Source: JABDKJ01 sp039028335 (GTDB lineage: Bacteria; Bacteroidota; Bacteroidia; Flavobacteriales_D; JABDKJ01). Taken from it: DNA of 64,000 nt. Made by a program: the position numbers and the translations under genes. Numbering within the stretch: position 1 is the stretch's first letter; the number at the start of each line of letters is the position of its first letter. This document shows, one piece after another, positions 18,901 to 25,600 of the stretch. The stretch spans positions 1 through 64,000 of the forward strand of contig JBCCIF010000001.1 in NCBI GenBank assembly GCA_039028335.1, in the 5' to 3' direction. Below the pieces are notes generated by a model. The model saw only the letters and a list, made by a program, of their open reading frames with translations, was not told the DNA's origin and did no database searches.

Positions 18901-20083
18901 GTTTGAAGCTGCGCGGCAAGGATGGTTGATTGAAAATGCAAATTTGAATAATGCATACGGAACAACATTTAATCAAACCTTCAATTTTAGAGCCAACCTC
19001 GAACCGATTAAGAATATGCGGATTGAGATTACCGCAAACAGCACCAAGACAAATAACTTAAATGGCTTTTTCCGTTTTAATGAAAGTATTGAGGATTATG
19101 TGCTTGACAGTCCATTAGAAACAGGATCTTATTCAGCTTCCATTATTACTTTGGGGTCTGCCTTTAGGGATAAATTGGACAATAACGGGAGTGCTGCTTT
19201 CGAACAGTTTTTAGTAGATCGTCAAATCATCTCGAATCGATTAGGGGATGAAAATCCAAATTCTTTTATAGATCCTAGCGATGACAATTTCTTTGACGGG
19301 TATAGTGGAACAAATCAAGATGTTGTTATTCCTGCCTTCATTTCGGCTTACAGAGGAAAAGACCCGAACAGTGTAAAGCTCGACCCATTGAGTCAAGTAC
19401 CGCTGCCAAATTGGCGAATTACCTATGACGGCCTTTCGCGGATACCACTTTTTAAAGAGCTGTTTAAATCGGTTACAATTAATCACGCATACAGAAGCGC
19501 ATACAGTGTTAATACATACACTTCGAACTTGAATTTTCAGACCGATGATCAGGGCTTTCCTATTGCACGAGATGTGAACGACAACTATATTCCGGATCTT
19601 CAAATTGACGGAGTATCAATCTCAGAGCAATTTTCTCCATTGATAAATGTAGATGTAAAATTGAGAAACAGTTTTGATGTTCGTTTGGAATTGAAAAAAT
19701 CAAGGAACTTAACCTTGAGTATGACTAATTTCCAGATAACTGAAAATAGAAGTGATGAGATCGTAGCTGGTGTGGGCTATGTTTTTGAAAAATTGAAAAT
19801 GAAACTGGGCGGAAAGAAATTCGAAAATGATTTAAGAGTTCGTGCAGATCTCTCAATCAGAGATAATTTGACCATTACACGAAGAATGGTAGAAGACAAT
19901 GATCAGCCAACTTCTGGGCAAAAAGTATTTTCTATAAAGACTGCTGCGGACTACGAACTGAATAAGCAGTTGAACTTGCGTTTTTTCTATGATCATCAAA
20001 TCACAGAACCTAAAATTTCGCTTTCATTCCCAACATCAAATATTAATGCAGGTATCGCCTTAAGATTTATTCTTTCGCAGTAA
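12908..20083 (+). CDS. sprA: SprA, type IX secretion translocon / cell-surface gliding protein
   Basis: 2391-residue outer-membrane protein forming the conduit of the type IX secretion system and needed for gliding in flavobacteria. Its length is near the roughly 2400 residues of known SprA. It starts with TTG two bases after ruvA. The first residues (KKLNLNIKHLICLFSFLGILNAKA) are a signal peptide, supporting this start. Family marks include YIDDFEGSQSTIDIR (about residue 830), EVWVNELRLSDFDQRGGWA (about 1515) and a C-terminal half rich in alternating aromatic beta strands ending GIALRFILSQ. The ruvA-sprA-gcvH order is recalled as common in Bacteroidetes. A lysine/glutamate-rich linker lies near residue 1915. 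Confidence 0.95.
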   Translation: MNKKLNLNIKHLICLFSFLGILNAKAEGNLALSFAVDSPEVNLPYPITDTYSPFGNLNLIDFNNPSNINSSVIYDPSTGQYSIFQNYGDFFYRNPATLSNDEYLEYSLNQTLTDNWQQITDDGNSTGENEEDDLLEEWRPELNIKSEVFDRIFGGNTIDIRPQGTAELSFGINRSKTENPRIPERQRSITTFDFNQKIQLNVVGNIGDKLKLNTNYNTEAAFDFENKMKLDYSGDEDEIIQRIEAGDVSLPLQNSLITGSQTLFGLKTELKFGRLRSTVLFSQERGQRKEIDVSGGAQTQDYDITCDNYEANKHYFLSHFFRQQYDQALASMPVVNSGVNITRIEVWVTNTRANFEENRNFVAFTDIGEDIPSNVADGNINTDIPLVDSPGNFPDNEQNSLYNEMANNSGVRSFTGAAQALSALGYEPAVHYEEVENARRLETNEYSFNQQLGFISLNQSLNNDEVLAVAYQYTLNGQTYQVGEFSTDGIEPPNALLLKLLKATITNPNNPLWDLMMKNVYSLGAFQVNSENFQLNIWYNDPLQGVDIPFIPQDGVDQQPLIQTLAMDRIDQNTNPTPDGVFDYVDNAATRGGTINSRNGRIYFPVVEPFGSHLEGVLTDAGTDQAIINQIVYNQLYDSTKTAAIQLPELNRFRIKGSYQSASSDEISLNAINVPQGSVTVTAGGVRLVEGVDYQVDYNLGRVKILNQGLLEAQTPIKISLESNSLFSIQTKTLMGTRFDYQFKDDVNIGATILNLTERPLTQKINFGNEPISNTIWGLDGNYSTESQFITKMVDRLPFLETKEKSTLNFSGEVAQLIPGHSRAITKEGLSYIDDFEGSQSTIDIRNFAQWNLASTPQGQPDLFPEAMFVDSLIYGEKRGKLSWYVIDPIFFNENNGITLTGVTADERSDHRMRRVLQEEVFPDRQLPTGTPGNIPTLDLTFYPDERGPYNYSPDLVQTVDGELKLNNDPTDNWGGLMRSLTTTDFEQANVEFIQFWLMDPFNEDSENNSGGELYFNVGNISEDILRDSRKSFENGLPSENDPEAETDTTAWAIVPTEQAIVNAFDNTTNSNALQDVGLDGMSDAQEAIHLAPYINGLPGNVQNTLLNGTGPVGPDPAGDDFHYFRGSDYDNLALNTLERYKDFNGVDGNSITTQDSNEDFPTQGTTLPSTEDINQDQNLSKSESYFQYRVRLTPNLQVGQNYVTDIAERVAQTPNGPKNVRWYQFKIPLRDLGINGAKRVNGIQDFRSIRFIRMFMKGWSEEVTLRFARLELIRGEWRKYVDDLGEPGENEGDEIGQTTFDISAVNIEENSSRFPINYILPPGITREIDAGTANLRNLNEQSLAMDVCNLKDGDARAAFRNVLVDMRSYKKLKMFVHAESTDENLFPLNNDDVTIFVRLGTDYNQNYYEYEIPLAVSPWGSNTEDAVWPERNNMEIVFKDLQRLKTERNLQQLPLNQEYIGNDGRNLIKVKGNPVLSAVKTIMIGVRNPKRETNPFSTIDDGLEKCFEVWVNELRLSDFDQRGGWAAIARVNAQLADFGTVSVAGNYSTPGFGSIEKKVSERQRETIRGIDATSNLELGKFFPEKSGVKIPMYLGFSETVITPQFDPLSPDIEFSDIEANFNNEEKRKRQNYSKLRSINFTNVRKEKSPDKKILYPWDISNFTFSYSYSETFLRDINTEYNNNRTYRGGLTYSYSPKPLEIKPFAKLPLVRKSNWLKLIKDVNFNLGPKQFSFRTDINRTYNESQARNNIEGFDFPPIPQYTKTFNWTRIYDVKYDLTKSLKLDFNANNRAIIDEPQGRVNKEFVDEYQAFKDTVWASIRNFGETTDYNHTVNLTYNLPLDKFPLTDWVSVNTRYSGTYNWLRAPFSQDSLGNTIQNSRNMSVNGQFNFVNLYNKSGYLKKLNGNGRSRRTASKNTRSTKKEENEKDDDKDKKDGFKPQNELLKIAMALKNVSVTFSQNEGTVLPGFNRRTNVLGMDPNFSAPGWGFIAGFQDENYPFEAARQGWLIENANLNNAYGTTFNQTFNFRANLEPIKNMRIEITANSTKTNNLNGFFRFNESIEDYVLDSPLETGSYSASIITLGSAFRDKLDNNGSAAFEQFLVDRQIISNRLGDENPNSFIDPSDDNFFDGYSGTNQDVVIPAFISAYRGKDPNSVKLDPLSQVPLPNWRITYDGLSRIPLFKELFKSVTINHAYRSAYSVNTYTSNLNFQTDDQGFPIARDVNDNYIPDLQIDGVSISEQFSPLINVDVKLRNSFDVRLELKKSRNLTLSMTNFQITENRSDEIVAGVGYVFEKLKMKLGGKKFENDLRVRADLSIRDNLTITRRMVEDNDQPTSGQKVFSIKTAADYELNKQLNLRFFYDHQITEPKISLSFPTSNINAGIALRFILSQ

Positions 20084-20137
20084 TTTTTCGATGTAAATTT
20101 TTAAAATCTTTCTTTTCTTTGGAGCTCAATAAGAGAT

Positions 20138-20515
20138 ATGACTATACCTGAAAATTTAAAGTTTAGTAAAGACCATGAATGGATCCGTGTAGAGGGTGAT
20201 GAAGCGTTTATAGGGATCACAGAATTTGCTGCTGGCGAATTAGGAGATGTTGTTTATGTAGAGATAGATACCGTGGGGGAGAGTTTGGCGCAAGATGAGG
20301 TTTTTGGGACAGTTGAAGCTGTGAAAACGGTTTCGGATTTATTTTTACCAGTAAGTGGATCAATTCTCGAGTTCAATGAAGCAATTGAAGAAGAGCCCTC
20401 TTTGGTCAATTCAGATCCTTATGGTGAAGGATGGATGGTGAAGATAAAAATTGAAAACCCCGAGGAGCTTGAAGGACTAATGGATGCGGCCGGCTATGGT
20501 GAATTGGTTGCTTAG
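20138..20515 (+). CDS. gcvH: Glycine cleavage system H protein
   Basis: Lipoyl carrier that shuttles the aminomethyl group of glycine between the P, T and L proteins. 125 residues; the lipoylation lysine is K63 in TVEAVKTVSD. The N-terminal KDHEWIRVEG and the C-terminal DPYGEGWMVKIK motifs are typical. It lies 54 bases after sprA and overlaps the next gene by one base. Confidence 0.96.
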   Translation: MTIPENLKFSKDHEWIRVEGDEAFIGITEFAAGELGDVVYVEIDTVGESLAQDEVFGTVEAVKTVSDLFLPVSGSILEFNEAIEEEPSLVNSDPYGEGWMVKIKIENPEELEGLMDAAGYGELVA

Positions 20516-20859
20516 TGTTCTTAAAATTTCAGTTTGATTCACTTGCCTGGGCGCTAATAATTGCGCTGCTAAGCCTTTCAAACGAACCGAATTTACCAGA
20601 TATTGATTTCGATTATTTAGATAAGGCAGGACATTTTTTAATCTACGCTATTTTCTCTTTTTTTATTTACGGTATGCGGATTGACCAAAAGGCCAATGCG
20701 CCACTTATTCTCGCATTTCTCATTCCGCTCTTCTTTGGTATACTTATGGAGTACTTACAAGGAACATTAAGCGAAGTAAGAACGCCAGAAGTTTTAGATG
20801 CAATTGCTAATGGATTAGGAGCACTTTTTACCTGCTTTTGTATCTATATTAGAAGATAG
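20515..20859 (+). CDS. VanZ-like family membrane protein
   Basis: 114-residue protein with about three or four hydrophobic helices and the VanZ-like signature of an acidic-aromatic helix (DKAGHFLIYAIFSFF) followed by a later segment (ILMEYLQ). The start is GTG, sharing one base with the gcvH stop, so translation is coupled. Its function in Bacteroidetes is unclear; teicoplanin resistance should not be assumed. Confidence 0.8.
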   Translation: MFLKFQFDSLAWALIIALLSLSNEPNLPDIDFDYLDKAGHFLIYAIFSFFIYGMRIDQKANAPLILAFLIPLFFGILMEYLQGTLSEVRTPEVLDAIANGLGALFTCFCIYIRR

Positions 20860-20942
20860 ACCGGTAAGACTTCTATAATTTAACACGTGCAAAGCCGTTA
20901 TTTTCATAGAAAAAATTAATTTTATTCCCCTAAATTTAGATT

Positions 20943-21611
20943 ATGGAGTTGAAGAAATCCAATGAAGCCAATTTAGAAAAAAGTAAAACGCCTATTTTTC
21001 TTTTAGGACTGCTATTTGCTCTCGCACTTTCGTTAGTGGGGTGGGAATGGGCCAAGTTCGATGCAAAAGAGCTAGGTAACCTTACATTTAATGGTGATTT
21101 TATGGAGGAAGAAGTTATACAGAATTCTGTTCAACAGCCTCCACCGCCACCGCCACCTCAGCAACAAGCTCAAATCCTTGAAATCGTTGAGGATGAGGAA
21201 GAGGTAGAAGAGGAGTTAGAAATGGAAGATTTAGAAGTAGAAGAGGACACGGAAATTGAAGTGATAGAGGAGGTAGAAGAAGAAGTCGAAGAAGATCAAA
21301 TCTTCACAATCGTTGAAGACCAACCAGAGTTTCCTGGAGGAATGGCAGAGTTTCAAAAATACCTTGGGAAGAATATCGAGTATCCATCCTTGGCAAGAGA
21401 TGCTGGGATTTCAGGTACTGTATTCGTTACTTTCGTTGTTGGAAAAGATGGATCAATTAATGATGTAAAAGTCTTGCGTGGAATTGGAGGAGGATGTGAT
21501 GAGGAAGCCGTGAAGAAATTGAAAAAAATGCCTAAATGGAAACCCGGAAAACAAAGAGGAAAGCCTGTGAAGGTTCAGTTTAATGTTCCTGTGAGGTTTA
21601 CATTACAATAA
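20943..21611 (+). CDS. Energy transducer TonB (first of a tandem pair)
   Basis: 222-residue TonB protein that passes proton-motive energy from ExbBD to outer-membrane receptors. A short cytoplasmic N-terminus and one TM (about residues 19-36) are followed by a brief proline run (PPPPPPPQQQA, near 65-75). Then comes an unusually acidic stretch of Glu/Asp-Val repeats (about 80-120), where many TonBs have Pro-Lys repeats. The C-terminal TonB domain (about 130-222) contains PEFPGGMAEFQKYL, GTVFVTFVVGKDG and the end VQFNVPVRFTL. A strong terminator follows. The adjacent gene at 21776 is a close paralogue. Confidence 0.93.
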   Translation: MELKKSNEANLEKSKTPIFLLGLLFALALSLVGWEWAKFDAKELGNLTFNGDFMEEEVIQNSVQQPPPPPPPQQQAQILEIVEDEEEVEEELEMEDLEVEEDTEIEVIEEVEEEVEEDQIFTIVEDQPEFPGGMAEFQKYLGKNIEYPSLARDAGISGTVFVTFVVGKDGSINDVKVLRGIGGGCDEEAVKKLKKMPKWKPGKQRGKPVKVQFNVPVRFTLQ

Positions 21612-21632
21612 GAAATTAGTTAACTCGCCTAA

Positions 21633-21660
21633 AGCCCTTCTTCAAGAAGGGCTTTTTTTA
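21633..21660 (+). terminator. Rho-independent terminator after the first tonB
   Basis: AGCCCTTCT-TCA-AGAAGGGCT (perfect 9-base stem, 3-base loop) followed by a run of T, 22 bases after the stop codon. Confidence 0.9.
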
Positions 21661-21775
21661 TGCCTTTAATTTCCAGAAGCAACCTTTCATAGTTTAAGGC
21701 TTTCATTCATGCACTTCGGAATAAATCTTGAAGCTTAATACGTGTTAATCTTAGTATTTATTTAAAACATTTCTC

Positions 21776-22459
21776 ATGAAAATGAAAAAATCAAAAGCGT
21801 CCAATTTGGAAAACAAGAGAAAAAGTCTGCTAACTATGGGATTATTGATCGCATGTTGCTTTAGTCTATGCAGCTTTGAATGGGCAAATTTTAGAAATCT
21901 AGAGGTCCGCAATTTTGACTACAACGAAGAGCTGATTGAAGAGGATATCATCATGCCTACGTATCATCAAAAGAAGGCCAAGCAGCAAGTCGTCATGAAA
22001 AAGCAGCAAAAGATGAATCTTATTGCCGAGATCATTGAAGGTGAGGCGACAGAGGAAGAAATTGAATTCGAGGAGATAGATTTTGATGAAGAAGAACCGC
22101 ATTTTGAAGAACCGGGAATGCCTGATGAATTGATTGATGAAGAACACATCTTCACAATTGTTGAAGAGCAACCCGAGTTCCCTGGTGGTGATTTGGCCAT
22201 GAAAAAGTTTCTCAATGAAAACATGGACTATCCCAGATTGGCTTTAGAAGCTGGCATACATGGCACCGTGTATCTGACGTTTGTGGTTGACCAGGAAGGA
22301 AACATTGATAATGTCGAAATTCTTAGAGGAATAGGAGGAGGATGTGATGGAGAAGCTGTTTCTGTGGTTTCCAAAATGCCAAAATGGAAACCAGGAAAGC
22401 AAAGAGGCAAGCCTGTGAAGGTGCAATTTAATATGCCAATTACCTTTTCAACCTATTAA
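21776..22459 (+). CDS. Energy transducer TonB (second of the tandem pair)
   Basis: 227 residues with the same plan as the preceding gene: N-terminus MKMKKSKASNLENKRKS, one TM (about 20-36) ending in a similar FEWANF sequence, an acidic linker (about 85-125), and a C-terminal TonB domain (PEFPGGDLAMKKFL; ILRGIGGGCDGEAV; ending NMPITFSTY). The proline run is replaced by a Lys/Gln-rich segment. It is separated from the first copy by a terminator, so it should have its own promoter. It is probably a tandem duplicate that has diverged in receptor preference. Confidence 0.9.
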   Translation: MKMKKSKASNLENKRKSLLTMGLLIACCFSLCSFEWANFRNLEVRNFDYNEELIEEDIIMPTYHQKKAKQQVVMKKQQKMNLIAEIIEGEATEEEIEFEEIDFDEEEPHFEEPGMPDELIDEEHIFTIVEEQPEFPGGDLAMKKFLNENMDYPRLALEAGIHGTVYLTFVVDQEGNIDNVEILRGIGGGCDGEAVSVVSKMPKWKPGKQRGKPVKVQFNMPITFSTY

Positions 22460-22479
22460 CGACCAGCGATTTTCTTCAG

Positions 22480-22504
22480 AGCCCCGATTTTTCGGGGCTT
22501 TTTT
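22480..22504 (+). terminator. Rho-independent terminator after the second tonB
   Basis: AGCCCCGA-TTTT-TCGGGGCT (8-base stem) followed by TTTTT, about 20 bases after the stop codon. Confidence 0.9.
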
Positions 22505-22505
22505 A

Positions 22506-22521
22506 TACCCATTAATGGGTA
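22506..22521. promoter_or_regulatory. Perfect 16-base palindrome upstream of the metalloprotease gene
   Basis: TACCCATTAATGGGTA reads identically on both strands, about 100 bases before the start at 22624 and just after the tonB terminator. It could be a dimeric regulator site; no regulator is known. Confidence 0.35.
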
Positions 22522-22623
22522 ATTGACTCCCAAATTCCTTGAAAATTCAGCCAAATTCTCGGAATGAATAGACAAGTGGCTTTTTTCTCTCTATTTTTAC
22601 TCTAACTCAAATCAAACTGAACT

Positions 22624-25600
22624 ATGTATCGCATGCATCCATGGGCAAAGACCATTTGCCTCATTACTATATTATTGCTTTCAGCACAGCTCAAAGCGCA
22701 AAACGCCATAAATTCATTTCAGAATGTTGGACAACAATTAGATTTTACTGAGTTTGATCAAATTGTAGGCTTGGATGACTTATCGAGCATCGTTCTCAAA
22801 GTCGAAGATCAACAAGGCGCGATGCACTATTTTTCAGTAGAAGAAAATAACCTTCTCGAAAAATGTGTCAGTCCTGTGTTTAATCAAATACACACGTATG
22901 ATCTTTTGAATATTCATTTTCCAGAGTATGCAGGAAAATTGACCGTTGGTTTTGGAAACGTTATTGTGAACATCGAAACGAGTCACGGCTTATTTCAAAA
23001 AGATAATTTGGGATTCACTGGAGCCGCTATTCCGGTAGGTCATATTTCTTGTAAAATTGATGGTCATCACAACAGCCATTATAATCCGCTATTAAAATCA
23101 GCCGAGAATTTGAGTTATGGTTCTACCTTAACAACCTATGGAGTGGTCATTGCTATGACTGGTGAGTTTTTCGAAGCCAATGGAAACAACTCTCTTGTTG
23201 CGAATACTGTCGTGGCGAATACTATAGATGCTTGGAATTTGATTTATAAATCGGAGCTTTCTATTGCTTTTCAACTGCTTGAGGTAATAGAGTTTTCGAA
23301 TGCAAATACAGATCCTTTTACTGGAGACGTTATAGCAGGATTGGATAATCGTACAATTCAAGCAGCAGAGATTATAGATGCTAACGCAACTGTATCTTAC
23401 GAAATTGGTCATGTTTTTCACAATACAAGTATCAATACCGCTGATTGGACTGACGGAGGTATTGCAAGCATTGAAGCTGCATGTAAGACCGCTTCTGTTC
23501 CAGAATCAGGCACAGGCCCGCAAAAAGCAGCCGGTTGGTCAGGTGCTCAGGAGAACACCTCCAACGCATGGATTCAATTATCAGCACATGAAATTGGACA
23601 TATGCTCGGTGCCACACATACATTCAATGGGATAGGAAATGCCTGTGATGAATACAGTATTGATGATAATACGGCTTATGAGATTGGTTCTGGAACAACG
23701 ATAATGGCCTACAATGGATTATGCGATCCTGCTCAGAATATTCCTTCAGGAGGCAGTTTAGACAATTACTTTCATCCTGTTAGCCTGGATCAAATCCGAA
23801 GCTATTCAGCATCTGTGGCATGTCCAAGTAATAGTGCGAATACAGGTCAAGTGCCTCCAACATGTATCGGCAACCCCAGTGGTTTGACTTATGAAATACC
23901 TCCAGGAACTCCCTTCGAATTAATTGGAGAAGGAATAGATGGCAATGTGAACGATATCTTGACCTATTCTTTTGAGCCATATGATGAAGATGGGTCCTTC
24001 ATTTTTTCTCAAGGTAAGATTGGAAATGCAGCAGCCGTAGATGCTTCTGCTCCTTTGTTCAGATCGATCCCTCCAAGTACAAGCCCAAAGCGTATTTTCC
24101 CTGCTTTGGAAAACATTCTGGCTGGAAACAACAATGGGGTTGATTTTGAGGCTTTGCCATTGGTTGAAAGAACTCTGAACTTTTTGTTTGTTGTTCGAGA
24201 CAATAATCCAAATGGAGGAGGAGTATGTACATCGCCAATTTCTATAAATGTGGAGGACTTTATAGATCAATTTGATATTGATACCCAAAATAGTCCCGAA
24301 ACTTGGATGGCAGATGGGACAAATCAAGAAACAATCGTTTGGGATGACACGGGCTTTGAATTTTATTTTTGTGATAGCCTGCAACTCTTTTTCTCCATAG
24401 ACGAAGGTCAATCTTTTCCATATCTCCTTGCAGACAATATCCCTCCATTTTCGGAAATGATTGATATTACGGTTCCCAATATTGAGACCACTGAAGGGCG
24501 ACTGAAAATGGGATGTAAGAACAATATTTGGTTCGACATTAATGATGCAAATATTACAATCATAAATAACAGCTGCGATGCGGTAGGAGGGAATATTACT
24601 CCTTCAGAAGAAGTTGTGGCTCCACAAGGGGATGCCTCTTTGAATTTGGGATTGACAAACAGTTACGGAAGCATCGTGACGAATTTTAGTGGCTTGCTAG
24701 AAACAACAGACAATGCTGCTACATTGGCTTCTAACAATTCTGGCTCCTGTCAAAATTCGGGGAACCCGATTGTTTATGACGAATATCGGCTTCAAGTGGA
24801 TATAAGTGGTTCGTACACCTTTGAATTCGATGGGCCTAACAATAACAGAGTATTCAATATCTATAGTCAAGCATTTAATCCAGATGATGAATGTGAAGGA
24901 TGGTTAGCTTCCTCGGCCGATTTTAATGGAATTGGGATTAACCCTGATGACTCTGAAGTGCTTTCCTTAAGTGCTGAAACAGATTACTATTTAGTAGTGT
25001 CTTCATTCAACGCTACGCTTCCTTCATTGCCGAGCGCTTATCAAATTGACATTACTGGACCTGGAGATGTTTATTCGGGAACTATCCCAGCACCTAGCGG
25101 AGTATTCAGCTACGATTTCTTAGTGGTGAATTGTGACAACGACATCATTGAAATGTTGGGGTCAAGTACAGATCTCACTTCATTTGATGGTGGCAACTAT
25201 AAGGTTTATGGATTGTCCTATGAAACTGGAACTATTGGGTCTTATGTAGGAGGTACATTCACTGCTTTGACCCAAGACATTATTGATTTTACCCTCTGTG
25301 CTTCTATTAGCGACAATGTTGTGAACGTTACGATAAATGGACCGCTTTGTGATTTGAGTGATCCTGCAAATGACACAGATGGAGACGGAATTTGTAATGA
25401 CTATGATATGTGTGAAGGCCAGGATGATAATCTTGATAGCGATGGAGATGGAATTCCAGATTGCGTGGACCCTTGTTTTGGATTTGAGAATGATTCCGAT
25501 TTTGACAATGATGGATTCTGCTTAGATTATGATTGTTTTGATTTTTCAGCCTCAGTAGATTTGGATGGGGATAACATTCCTGACGATTGTGATGACTTTT

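Noticed and set aside
18554..18976. 140-residue minus-strand ORF
   Set aside because: Shadow of sprA in the opposite strand.
12908..22459. A new secretion system around sprA
   Set aside because: Neighbours (ruvA, gcvH, VanZ-like, tonB) are an ordinary Bacteroidetes gene order as far as I recall; no new component seen.
23920..24411. 163-residue minus-strand ORF
   Set aside because: Shadow of the metalloprotease gene; no family features.
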